A model generated the notes under the pieces. That model was given only the letters and a program-made list of their open reading frames with translations, was not told the DNA's origin and ran no database searches. Shown here piece after piece: positions 1 to 10,400 of a DNA stretch of 64,000 nucleotides. The stretch lies in contig NC_060258.1 of NCBI RefSeq assembly GCF_921293095.1, forward strand, positions 6,772,607 to 6,836,606, in the 5' to 3' direction. Origin of the DNA: Ischnura elegans. Its lineage: Eukaryota > Arthropoda > Insecta > Odonata > Coenagrionidae. Made by a program: the position numbers and the translations under genes. The stretch's first letter is position 1, and every line of letters starts with the position of its first letter.

Positions 1-297
1 TAGCAGTAATTTCGAGGAAATTTCACTATGTATTTCTGATATAATAAATTCAGAAGTATGGGAGTTTGCTGCGATTATCCGACGTGCAGGTCAGGCAGAT
101 CCAGGATTTTCCCAAGTCCTCTAATGTCTGCAGATCAGCTTCGCTGAGATTGGTGCAGTGAAGATGGTGGACTGCACTACAGCTACCACACGTAAGAATC
201 TTCTGAGTGCGTTTTGATGGCTTAGCGCACACAACACAGTTTTCAGGCATTGCGAAATACACTCTTTCACTACCGAGAGAGCAGCATACGACTGTAG
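1..297 (-). pseudogene. 5' fragment of a CR1-like non-LTR retrotransposon (ORF1 zinc finger joined to endonuclease piece)
   Basis: On the minus strand an ATG at 250 opens a PHD-like finger (MPENCVVCAKP..., then CGSC, a His-Leu-His-Cys stretch and WICLTC). Its spacing matches the N-terminus of ORF1 in the fuller copy at 6432-7391, but only about half of the residues agree. After about 60 codons the frame runs into bases 1-65, which are identical to 6041-6105 inside the endonuclease region of the fuller copy and are out of frame here. Most of ORF1 and the start of ORF2 are therefore missing at a junction near base 66. The right edge, near 297, meets satellite DNA. The fragment continues beyond the left end of the window. 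It cannot be functional. Confidence 0.8.
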
Positions 298-2218
298 GTA
301 TGAAGTGCAGGACATGGTGGGTTAGGAATTGCACGTTTTCAACGGGATAAGTAGGAGACCGAAGGTATGGATGGAGCGAGTGCTTAAAGGAGAAGAAATA
401 ATTAAAACAGTGCTAAAGTTGGATATATAATAAGATTAGTTATGAAGTGCAGGACATGGTGGGTTAGAAATATCACCTTTCAATGAGATAATTAGGAGAA
501 CGAAGGTATAGATGGCGCGAGTGCTTAGAGGAGTAGGGAATGAAAACAGTGCTAAAGATGGCAATATGATAAGATGAGGTATGAAGTGCAGGACATTGTG
601 GGTTAGGAATTGCACCTTTTCAATGAGATAAGAAGGAGACCGAAGGTATGGATGGAGCAAGTACTTAGAGGTGTCGGGAATGAAAATGGTGCTAAAGATG
701 GTAATATGATAAGATGAGGTATGAAGTGCAGGACATGGTGGGCTAGAAATTGCACCTTTTAAATTAGATAAATAGGAGACCGAAGGTATGGATGGAGCAA
801 GTGCTTATAGGTGTAGGGAATATAAACACTGCTAAAGATGGCATTATGATATGATAAGGTATGAAGTGCAGGACATGGTGGGTTAGGAATTGCACCTTTT
901 AAAGGAGATAAATAGGAGACCGAAGGTATGGATGGAGAGAGTGCTTAAAGGAGTAGAAATGATGAAAACAGTGCTAAAGATGGCAATATGATAAGATGAG
1001 GTATGAAGTGCAGGACATGGTGGGTTAGGAATTGCACCTTTTAAAAGAGATAAGTAGGAGACCGAAGGTATGGATGGAGAGAGTGCTTGAAGGAGTAGAA
1101 ATGATGAAAACAGTGCTAAAGATGGCAATATGATAAGATGAGGTATGAAGTGCAGGACATGGTGGGTTAGGAATTGAAACTTTTAAATGAGATAAGTAGG
1201 AGACCGACGGTATGGATGGAGTGAGTGCTTAGAGGAATACGGAATGAAAACATTGCTAAAGATTGCAATACGATAAGATGAGGTATAAAGTGCAGGACAT
1301 GGTGGGTTAGGAATTGCACCTTTTAAATTAGATACGTAGGAGGCTTAAGGTATGGGTGGAGAGAGTTCTAAAGGAGAAGAAATGATGAAAACAGTGCTAA
1401 AGATGGAAATATGATAAAATGAGGTATGAAGTGCAGGACATGATGGGTTAGGAATTGCACTTTTCAATGAGATAAGTAGGAGACCCAAGGTATGGATGGA
1501 GTGAGTGCTTAAAGGAGAAGAAATGATGATAACAGTGCTAAAGATGGAAATATGATAAGATGAGGTATGAAGTGCAGGAAATGGTGGGTTAGGAATTGCA
1601 CCTTTTCAATGAGATAATTAGAGGACCTATTGTATGGATGGAGAGAGTTCTAAAGGAGAAGAAATGATGAAAAAGTGCTAAAGATTGAAAGATCATAAGA
1701 TGAGTTATGAAGTGCAGGAAATGGTGGGTAAGGAATTGCACATTTTAAATGAAATATGTAGGAGACCGAAGGTATGGATGGAGCGAGTGCCTAAAGGAGA
1801 AGAAATGATGAAAACAGTGCTAAAGATGGAAATATGATAAGATGAGGTATGAAGTTAGGACATGGTGGGCTAGGAATTGCACCATTTAAATGAGATAAGT
1901 AGGAATCTGAAGGTATGGATGGAGCGAGTGCTTAAAGGAGAAGAAATGATGAAAATAGTGATAAAGATGGAAATATGATATGGTGAGGTAGAAAGTACAG
2001 GACGTGGTGGGTTAGGAATTGCACCTTTTAAATGAGATAAGTAGGAATCCGAAGGTATGGATGGAGCGAGTGATTAAAGGAGAAGAAATTATGAAAACAG
2101 TGCTAAAGTTGGAAATATGATAAGATTAGTTATGAAGTGCAGGACATGGTGGGTTAGAAATTGCACATTTTCAATGAAATAATTAGAAGAACGAAGGTAT
2201 GGATGGAGCAAGTACTTA
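298..2218. repeat. Satellite array A1, ~141-bp monomers
   Basis: Head-to-tail monomers of 140-142 bp recur, for example at 581, 721, 861, 1003, 1145 and 1285. Each carries ATGAAGTGCAGGACATGGTG, then GGAATTGCACC, then GAGATAAGTAGGAGACCGAA, then GGTATGGATGGAGCGAGTGC and a purine-rich tail. About 13 copies are present with obvious point differences. The minus strand of a monomer is low in stops, which yields meaningless reading frames. The array ends where a foldback element begins. Confidence 0.97.
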
Positions 2219-2659
2219 CAAGGAGAAGGCGCCAAAGTGATGTTCCGGATCTGGATGCGGATGTTATTTTCTGAAACTATACGGGTAAGGTAGAAAAAGT
2301 GTCACGGCTTTCTTCCACATAGGCCCGGGTTCGAGAGATATTCGCATGTAAAAATTTCGCGCAGCATCAGGTCCCTTGAGTAAGCGCCGGTTCTCATCTA
2401 AGGCCGTGGTGGTGCGGTCTAGGGCTTAAGTCCTGTAACCTTTAGTTGATGTCCCGGGTTCTAGACCCAGCGCCGGCAATGTTTTTTTCTCTCTTCCAAT
2501 TTTTGAAATCACTGTTACATTTTACCCCAATTCGTTTTAATCAGTTACTTCGCGATTTTTAGAATCTAATATCAATTTATGGATTTTAAACGAAACTCCG
2601 AATTGTGCCTTACCACGCGAATAAGAGGACGTCTATAATTACTTACACGCAAATTTCCG
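2219..2659 (+). repeat. Left inverted-repeat arm of foldback element
   Basis: This arm pairs with 3278-3718 along its whole length with scattered substitutions and short indels. It includes two B-box-like GGGTTCGAG/GGGTTCTAG motifs, near 2329 and 2458. The most conserved stretches are the outer 45 bp and the inner part around 2540-2620. Confidence 0.9.
2403..2477 (+). repeat. tRNA-like segment in the left arm
   Basis: It begins GCCGTGGTGGTGCGGTC (A-box-like) and ends in GGGTTCTAGACCC followed by GCGCCGGC. The B box is damaged (TTCTAG instead of TTCGAG), and the two ends pair only partly as an acceptor stem. It is a tRNA-derived or tRNA-mimicking sequence, not a working tRNA gene. Its counterpart lies at 3460-3534. 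Confidence 0.55.
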
Positions 2660-3277
2660 TGTAATGTGCTCATCATGTGCACCGATGCACACCTCTGCCT
2701 CGCATCAATTAACCGATTGTACATCCATTCGTGAATCGTACCCCGGTTTTGACGCGTGTGCCTCCACTTTCAATGCCTTTTTTACATTCCTGAAGCACCA
2801 GTATTTTCCAGCTTAAACGTTTTTTATTCAAAATTTCATTTCCACCAGGCATTCCCTCCATTAGATTTCTAAACGCCCACGCACTGTCTTCCCAACGAAT
2901 CACGATCTTTACAACAATATGTCCTTCCACTCACCATACGTCCCTTATGACCTGCCTTCAAGCGTCCTTCAAAGACTTCCGTCCCAACAACCCTGCGTCC
3001 ACAACTGACCCTCGATAATCCCTGAATGAGGCACCGAGGCCCAATTATATGAAAGCGGATGCGAAAGGTATACAAAGAAGGCCTCGAAAACGGCTTGGGT
3101 AGGCTGCTGGAAAGCAGGATCATTGTGCTGGATGGGTGGAATAGGAAACTAGCTAGGGTCAGTAACTGATTGTGAGGATAGGCAATGGCGTTTATTTGTT
3201 GATAAGAAAGACTTGAGATTACGAATATACGAGGAGGCTGTGAGAGCAATGGCTAGGGCGAGGATGATTAAATTCCC

Positions 3278-3718
3278 CGGAAATTTGCGTGTAAGTAATT
3301 ATATACGTCCTCTAATTCGCGTGGTAAGGCACAAATTCGGAGTTTCGTTTAAAATCCATAAATTGATATTAGAATTAAATAATCGCGAAGTAACTGATTA
3401 AAACGAAGGGGGAAAAATGTAACAGTGATTTCAAAAATTGGAAGAGAGAAAAAAATATTGCCGGCGCAGGGTCTCGAACCCGGGACACCAACTATTGGTT
3501 ACAGGAATAACGCCCTCGACCGCACCGCCACGGCATCAGATGAGAACCGGCGCTTACTCAAGGGACCTGATGCTGCGCGAAATCTTTAAATGCGAATATC
3601 TCTCGAACCCGGGCCTATGTGGAAGAAAGCCGTGACACTTCTTCTACCTTACCTATATAGTTTCAGAAAATAACATCCGCATCCAGATCCTGAACATCAC
3701 TTTGGCGACTTCTCCTTG
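3278..3718 (-). repeat. Right inverted-repeat arm of foldback element
   Basis: This is the reverse complement of the left arm at 2219-2659, ending in CTTCTCCTTG directly before the TTA target-site copy. Confidence 0.9.
3460..3534 (-). repeat. tRNA-like segment in the right arm
   Basis: Read on the minus strand it has GCCGTGGCGGTGCGGTCGAG as an A-box-like region and GGGTTCGAGACCC as a good B box, with the outer GCCG/CGGC able to pair. The anticodon arm is poor. It probably derives from a tRNA or SINE head; two copies exist only because it lies inside the inverted repeat. Confidence 0.55.
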
Positions 3719-4433
3719 TTAGAGGAATAGGGAATGAAAACGGTGCTAAAGATGGCGAATTGATAAGATGAGGTATGAGGTACAGGACATGGTGGGCTAG
3801 GAATTGCACCTTTTCAAAGAGATAAGAAGGAGACCAAAGTTATGGATGGAGCAAGTACTTAAAGGAGTAGGGAATGAAATCGGTGCTAAAGATGGCAATA
3901 TGATGAGGTATGCAGTGCAGGACATGGTGGGTTAGGAATTGCACCTTTTAAATGAGATAAGTAAGAGACCGACGGTATGGATGGAGCGAGTGCTTAAAGG
4001 AGAAGAAATGATGAAAACAGTGCTAAAGATAGAAATATGATAAGATGAGGCATGAAGTGCAGGATATGGTGGGTTAGGAATTGCACCTTTTAAATGAGAT
4101 AAGTAGGAGACCGATGGTATGGATGGAGCAAGTGCTTAAAGAAGGAAGGATGATGAAAAGAGTGCTAAAGGTGGAAATATGAAAAGATGAGGTATAAAGT
4201 GCAGGATATGGTGGGTTAGGAATTGCACCTTTTCAATGATATAAGTACGAGACCGAAGGTATGGATTGAAAGAGCGCTTCGAGTGGTAGGGAATGAAAAC
4301 ATTGCTAAAGATGGCAATATGATAAGATGAGGTATGAAGTGCAGGACATTGTGGGTTAGGAATTGCACCTTTTCAATGAGATAAGTAGGAGACCGACGGT
4401 ATGGATTAAGCGAGTGCTAAAAGGAGTAGAAAT
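3719..4433. repeat. Satellite array A2 (continuation of A1)
   Basis: About five monomers of the same ~141-bp satellite follow in the same orientation as A1, running from the TTA after the foldback element to the junction with the CR1-like element. The last monomer is cut after AGGAGTAGAAAT. Confidence 0.95.
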
Positions 4434-6431
4434 CGCAATTGAAATGTCATTGACAAATATAGAAAATAGCAGAGGGCCCAGGACAGATCCTTGAGGAACT
4501 CCGGTAGATACTGGAGCCCATGCGGATAAGTTATTTTCAGGTCCTAAGACTGCTTGAAATCTATTGCCTAGGTAGGAGCAAAACCAGTTTAAAGCTGAAC
4601 AAGAGAAACCAAGCTTCACCATCTTATGGATTGGTAGATTATGATCAACTCGATCGAATGCTTTACTGAAATCAAAAAGAACTAGTATTGTAACCATACG
4701 CTTATCAATATGAAGTCGAATGTCATCGATAATCTTTAGTAGTGCCGTCTGCGTACTGTATCCATGCCGAAAACCTGATTGCATAGCGTCAAGCTTGTTA
4801 TTGTTATTTAAGTACTCTGTGACTTGCTTGAAAACGATTCTCTCCAACATTTTCGACAGGGAGCACAGAATAGAGATTGGCCGGAAGTCAGAAGGTTATT
4901 TTGCATTTTTTGTCTTCTTTATCGGACGAATAAGTGCTTTTTTCCACTCCGATGGAAATACTGAATTATCGAGAGAATGGTTGAAAATTTCAAGGATGTA
5001 AGGTAATAGGGCATATTTGGCAAGTTGAATAATCTTTACTGGAATGTCGTCAACTCCTGTGGCATTTGACTTGGAGAACGCCAATACTTCGATCAGAGTC
5101 TCAGGAGTTACGTGCTTAAAGTAAAAGTTGTTATCACTGAATGGTATAACTCGCTCAAGTCTGGAGTTAGCTGGGGCATCATTATGACTAATCGTAGTTG
5201 ACAAAAAGTAGGAGTTTAGCTGATCGAGAGTTATATTTGGGGGTAGAGAAGAGTCCCGTCTTCGAACCAGCCCAAGATTTCGAAGCTCACGCCAAATCAA
5301 TTTCGGGTCTCTCTGCGAGGAAAGCTTCGAGGAATAAAACTGGCGTTTACTGTCATTGATGGCTGATTTAACGCGATTTCTAAGTTCCTTGTATTTTTGT
5401 CGCAGAGTGGAACAACCAATGCGTCGAAAGGCACATCGCGCTTGGTTGCGTTCTTTAATCATGACTTTTATCGTCTCATTCAGCCAAGGAGGTGTTCGGC
5501 GTTTAGGCCGACATACCCGTAAGGGAAAAAAAGTGTCAGAGCAACTAGCTATGTTTGACGTGAAACAACCAAGTTTTCCATCGATAGAACTAGAGTTAAA
5601 AACACCATTCCAATCCATCGCTAGAAGCGCATCATGAAGGCACCGGGAATCAATGTTTTGAAAGTCACGGAATCTGAAAGAGGTGGGTGTGACAGACATA
5701 GATAAACTGAAGTTGTAGGTAATTTCAATCAAGTCATGAGACGACAGGAAGGGGACAGAAGTCTGAGAGTATTTTGAAACTTTTTCCAGATCGTCGACGA
5801 TACAGAGATCTAACAGGGTAAGACTTTTTCCTGTGTGATGCGTTGCAGCATATGGTACAAGATGGAGATTGTTGCAATGCACAAAGTTATGCATGTATTT
5901 ACCATCATAATTATTTCGTATGAGGTCAGCATTGAAATCACCAAATATAACAATATTTTTAAAGGTAGGGGCATAGTGCAAAAATGCATTTTCAAAGTCT
6001 ATGGGGAGTGCCGTTTTAGGAGGCCGATACACAACACATAGCAGTAATTTCGAGGAAATTTCACTATGTATTTCTGATATAATAAATTCAGAAGTATGGG
6101 AGTAGGTGCCAGGGGAAGTGGCAAGAACATTTACATTCAAATTCTTTCGTACATATACGCCAACACCCCCACCACCTTTACCAATTCTATCATGTCTAAA
6201 TATATTATAACCATTCATTGTAACCATCTCATCTGGTATGCGTTCTTTTAGCCAAGTTTCGGACATGCAAATTATGTCGTAGGTTGATTCCTGAAAGAAG
6301 AGGCAGAATTCATCAAAATGGCCAAATAGGGATTGACAATTAACGTGACACAGAGTTAAATCTCTTGAGATCTTCTTGTGAGCAAGCAATGACTGAACCA
6401 GATGGCAGCCCTTGGGTTGACAAGTTGGTTG
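4434..6431 (-). pseudogene. ORF2: APE-type endonuclease and reverse transcriptase, truncated
   Basis: The frame is the same as ORF1 and starts directly after the ORF1 UAG. There is no Met before the SETWL block, so separate initiation is not obvious. Endonuclease motifs appear in order: HVNCQSL, SETWL, the RHDRIGKGGGG loop, VVYRPP, GDFNADL, LLDLCIVD and SSHDLI. The reverse transcriptase follows with LFDFSKAFDRVDH and GVPQGSVLGPLLF. One in-frame TAA lies at 4896-4898; the frame continues in register past it (SDFRPISILCSLSKMLERIV). The palm aspartates of the YADD box and everything downstream are lost where satellite begins, so the enzyme cannot work. In an intact copy it would nick the target DNA and copy the element's RNA there. 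Confidence 0.92.
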
Positions 6432-6434
6432 CTA
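6426..6434 (-). promoter_or_regulatory. Candidate leaky UAG stop (UAG CAA CCA) between ORF1 and ORF2
   Basis: On the minus strand the ORF1 frame reads GTG GAT TAG CAA CCA ACT, and the following frame is open into the endonuclease. UAG followed by CAR YYA is the well-known TMV-type readthrough context, and CAA CCA fits it exactly. Because ORF2 lacks an upstream Met in frame, readthrough is a simple way to make it as a fusion with ORF1. Reinitiation remains possible. Confidence 0.55.
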
Positions 6435-7391
6435 ATCCACCAATGAAGAAAGTTTATCAGTATCCTCCGTCGAAGAAATGGTGAGGCGCTCGGAACCGTC
6501 TTCTTTGCGAACGTAAATCCTTCCATTGTGCACCCAAACATACTTGATTTTGCCATTTTTCTTTAAGTCGCGAACCACTGAGTACAGTTTACGATTGAAA
6601 GGCGTAAGGGATTCATTTACGTACACTGGGGCCGCAGGAGAGAGGCTGAAGCCTATATCTTTGGTAGTGAAATTTCTCTTCCCACTACGGGCGGCGACAA
6701 CCTTAGAGGCGAGTGAATGCCGAAGAAAACGGACTATCACTGGGTTAGGTGAATCAGACCCTTTGCCATGCAATTTAAGGCGATAGCAATAATCAAGGTC
6801 AGACACACTGATGTCCACACCAAGCGCTTGCCCTACGTTACAGACGATAGAGTCAAGGGTTTCACCATCGACGAAGGGAACACAACGAAATTCAACAACA
6901 TTTCGTAGCCACTCTTGCTCAGCCCTATTGAACTGAACTTGAAGACTCGAAACACGATTTGAAATTTGGATGTTGTCATCAGATAGGTTGTCAAGGCGTT
7001 GGTTAAGGCTAGTGAGAGAAGCCGAAATACCTTTGAGGGCATCCGCATGATCAGTGATGCACTTTTGGATGTCGGAGAGAGACGATTTTATGTCCGAGTA
7101 ACCCTCTTGAAGTTGCTTTACTCTATCAAGTAGCTCCTTAACCAGGTCAGCAAGAGGCTCTTCGGAAGATTTCCCTATGCCAGGTTTTAAGGGCGTGGAG
7201 TCAGAGCGAGAAGCACGTTGCCGAGATGTACAGGAATCACACACCCAGGTTTTCTGCAGGTCATCCAGAACTTGCAGGTCCCCATCGGACATAGCAACAC
7301 AAGACGGATGGAAAAATGACTTGCACTCGCCACAGTTTAGGCCCTTTTGACCACGTCGAGAGCCTTGATTACACACACTACAGGTAGGCAT
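6432..7391 (-). CDS. ORF1 protein of CR1-like element: PHD-type finger, coiled coil, RNA-binding-like C-terminus
   Basis: A 319-residue open frame starts at MPTCSVC, an ATG at 7391 matched by the related fragment at 250. Residues 1-55 form a Cys/His finger of PHD type (CSVCNQG, CGEC, FHPSC, WVCDSC). Residues 75-160 are hydrophilic with leucine heptads, likely a coiled coil for self-assembly. Residues 165-310 resemble the RRM/C-terminal part of L1-type ORF1 proteins (EFRCVPF, VGQALGV, VIVRFLR, APVYVNESLTP, KIKYVWVHNGRIYVR). Known ORF1 proteins bind element RNA and may act as chaperones. The frame ends in TAG at 6432-6434 and ORF2 follows in the same frame without a gap. No damaging mutation is visible. 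Confidence 0.85.
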   Translation of the reverse strand: MPTCSVCNQGSRRGQKGLNCGECKSFFHPSCVAMSDGDLQVLDDLQKTWVCDSCTSRQRASRSDSTPLKPGIGKSSEEPLADLVKELLDRVKQLQEGYSDIKSSLSDIQKCITDHADALKGISASLTSLNQRLDNLSDDNIQISNRVSSLQVQFNRAEQEWLRNVVEFRCVPFVDGETLDSIVCNVGQALGVDISVSDLDYCYRLKLHGKGSDSPNPVIVRFLRHSLASKVVAARSGKRNFTTKDIGFSLSPAAPVYVNESLTPFNRKLYSVVRDLKKNGKIKYVWVHNGRIYVRKEDGSERLTISSTEDTDKLSSLVD

Positions 7392-7449
7392 AGCGAAAGC
7401 AAAGCAGGAGCTCTGAGGAGACAACCTTTCAGCTCGAGAGCAGAACTGG

Positions 7450-10400
7450 ATAAGGAGGACACCGAAGGAATGGATGGAGCGAGTGATTAAATGAGAAGAA
7501 ATGATGAAAACATTGCTGAAGATGGAAATATGATAAGATGAGGTATGAAGTGCAGGACATGGTGGGTCAGGAATTGCCCCTTTTAAATGAGATAAGTAGG
7601 AGGCCGAAGGTATGGATGGAGCGAGTGCTCAAATGAGAAGAAATAATGAAAACAGTGCTAAAGATAGAAACATGCTATGATGAGGTATGAAGTGCAGAAC
7701 ATGGTGGGTTAGGAATTACACCTTCTAAATGAGATAAGGAGGACACCGAAGGAATTGATGGAGCGAGTGATTAAATAAGAAGAAATGATGAAAACAGTGC
7801 TTAAGATGGAAATATGATATGATGAGGTATGAAGTGCAGGACATGGTGGAATAGGAATTGCACCTTTTCAATGAGATATGTAGGAGGCCGAAGGTATGGA
7901 TGGAGCGAGTTCTTAAATGGAAGAAATGATGAAAACAGTGCTAAAGATGGAAATATGATAAGATGGGGTATGAAGTGAAGGACATGGTGGGTAAGGAATT
8001 GCACAATTTAAATGAATTAAAAAGGAAAACGAAGGTTTGGATGGAGCGAGTGCTTAAATGGAAGAAATGATGAAAAGAGTGCTAAAAATGGAAAAATTAT
8101 AAGATGAGGTATGAAGTGCAGGACATGGTGGAATAGGAATTGCACCTTTTAAATGAGATATGTAATAGGCCAAAGGTATGGATGGAACGAGTTCTTAAAG
8201 GAGAAGAAATGATGAAAACAGTGCTAAAGATGGAAATATGATAAGATGAGGTATGAAGTGCAGGACATGGTGGGTTAGGAATTGCACCTTTTAAATGAGA
8301 TGAGTAGGAGACCGAAGGTATGGATGGAGCGAGTTCTTAAAGGAGAAGAAATGATGAAAACAGTCCTAAGATGGAAATATGATAAGATGAGGTATAAAGT
8401 GCAGGACATGGTGGGTTAGGAATTGCACCTTTTAATTGAGATGAGTATGAGACCGAAGGTATGGATAGAGCGAGTGCTTAAATGAGTCGAACTGATGAAA
8501 ACAGTGCTAAAGATGGAAACATGTTAAGATGAGGTATGAAGTGCAGTACATGGTGGGTTAGTAATTGCACCTTTTAAATGAGATAAGTAGGAGGCCGAAG
8601 GTATGGATGGAGCGAGTGCTTAAATGAGAAGAAATGATGAAAACAGTGCTAAAAATGGAAAGATGATGAGATGAGTTATGAAGTAAAGGACATGGTGAGT
8701 TAGGAATTGCACCTTTTAAATGAGATAAGTGCGAGAACGAAGGTATGGATGGAGCGAGTGCTTAAGGGAGAAGAAATGATGAAAACAGTGCTAATAATGG
8801 AAAAATGATAAGATGAGGTATGAAGTTCAGGACATGGTGGGTTAGGAATTGCACAATTTAAATGAGATAAGAGCGAGAACGAACGTATGGATGGAGCGAG
8901 TGCTTAAATGAGAAGAAATGATGCAATCAGTGCTAAAGATGGAAATATGATAAGATGAGGTATGAAGTGCAGGACATGGTGGGTTAGGAATTGAAACTTT
9001 TTAATGAGATAAGTGGGAGACCGAAGGTATGGATGGAGCGACTGCCTTAATGAGAAGAAATGTTGAAAAAAGTGCTAAAGATGGAAATATGATAAGATGA
9101 AGTATGAAGTGCAGGACATGGTGGGTTAGGAATTGCAGTTTTTACATGAAATAATTAGGAGACCGAAGGTATGGATGGTGCGAGTGCTTAAATGAGAAGA
9201 AATGATGAAAACAGTGCTAAAAATGGAAAATGGTTAAAATGAGGTATGAAGTGAAGGACATGGTGGGTTAGGAATTGCAAAATTTAAATGAGATAAGAAG
9301 GAGAACGAAGGTTTGGTTGGAGCGATTGCTTAAATGGAAGAAATGATGAAAACAGTGCTAAAGATGGAAATATGATAAGATGAGGTATGAAGTGCAGGAC
9401 ATGATGGGTTAGGAATTGAACCTTTTAAATGAGATAAGTAGGAGACTGAAAGTATGGATGGAGCGAGTGCTTAAATGAGAAGAACTGATGAAAACAGTGC
9501 TTATAATGGAAAAATGATAAGATGAGGTATGAAGTGCAGGACATGGTGGATTAGAAATTGCACAATTTAAATGAGATAGGAACGAGAACGAAGGTATGGA
9601 TGGAGGGAGTGCTTTAATGAGAAGAAATGATGAAAACAGTGCTAAAGATGGAAACAATATAAGATGAGATATGAAGTGCAGGACATGGTGGGTTTGGAAT
9701 TGCACCTTTTAAATGAGATGAGTAGGAGACCGAAGGTATGGTTGAAGCGAGTGCTTAAGGGAGAAGAAATGATGAAAACAGTGCTTATAATGGAAAAATG
9801 AAAAGATGAGGTATGAAGTGCAGGACATGGTGGGTAAAGAATTGCACAATTTAAATGAGATAAGAACGAGAACGAAGGTATGGATGGAGCGAGTGCTTAA
9901 ATGAGAAGAAATGATGAAAACAGTGTTAAAGATGGAAATATGATAAGATGAGGTATGAAGTGCAGGACATGGTGGGTTAGGAAGTGCACAATTTAAATGA
10001 GATAAGAAAGAGAACGAAGGTTTGGATGGAGCGAGTGCTTAAATGGAAGAAATGATGAAAAGAGTACTTAAAATTGAAAAATGATAAGATGAGGTATGAA
10101 GTGCAGGATATGGTGGTTTAGGAATTGCACCTTTTAAATGAGATAAGTAGGAGGCCGAAGGTATGGATGGAGCGAGTGCTTAAATGAGAAGAAATGATGA
10201 AAACAGTGCTAAAAATGGAAAGATGATGAGATGAGTTATGAAGTTAAGGACATGGTGGGTTAGGAATTGTACCTTTTAAATGACATATGTAGGAGGCCGA
10301 AGGTATGGATGGAGCGAGTGCTTAAAGGAGAAGAAATGATGAAAACAGTGATAAAAATGGAAAGATGATGAGATGAGTTATGAAGTAAAGGACATGGTGG

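Larger units (their letters stand above)
2219..3718. mobile_element. Foldback-type DNA transposon with ~440-bp terminal inverted repeats, TTA target duplication
   Basis: The 1500-bp insertion starts CAAGGAGAAGGCGCCAAAG and ends with the near-complement CTTTGGCGACTTCTCCTTG. TTA stands on both sides (2216-2218 and 3719-3721), and the satellite resumes in phase after it. The arms are about 2219-2659 and 3278-3718, roughly 93% alike by eye. The spacer of about 620 bp contains no recognisable transposase, so the element is non-autonomous. A 3-bp TTA duplication is compatible with a PIF/Harbinger-type transposase, but the ends are not diagnostic and the superfamily is left open. Each arm contains a tRNA-like segment, annotated separately. 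Confidence 0.9.
4434..7449 (-). mobile_element. CR1/Jockey-type non-LTR retrotransposon, 5' end present, 3' end missing
   Basis: Read on the minus strand, a short 5' leader is followed by ORF1 (6432-7391) and ORF2 (endonuclease plus reverse transcriptase, 6431 to 4434). The element stops just after the GVPQGSVLGPLLF block, before the expected YADD box, thumb and 3' UTR, and abuts satellite on both sides. The left satellite stops and the right one resumes at different points of the monomer, so this is not a simple insertion with a short target duplication. The single in-frame stop and otherwise open frames suggest a rather young copy. A PHD-type finger in ORF1 is known for several CR1-group families; the exact clade is not assigned. 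Confidence 0.9.

Noticed and set aside
298-2218. CRISPR-like array
   Set aside because: The whole 141-bp unit is repeated without unique spacers; it is satellite DNA in a eukaryotic context.
7801-9705. Open frames on the minus strand of the satellite (MQFLTHHVLHFIP...-like peptides), also at 436-1128, 14584-14880 and 50410-51880
   Set aside because: They are translations of the satellite monomer, whose minus strand is poor in stops. They start and stop according to monomer variants and have no codon-like conservation.
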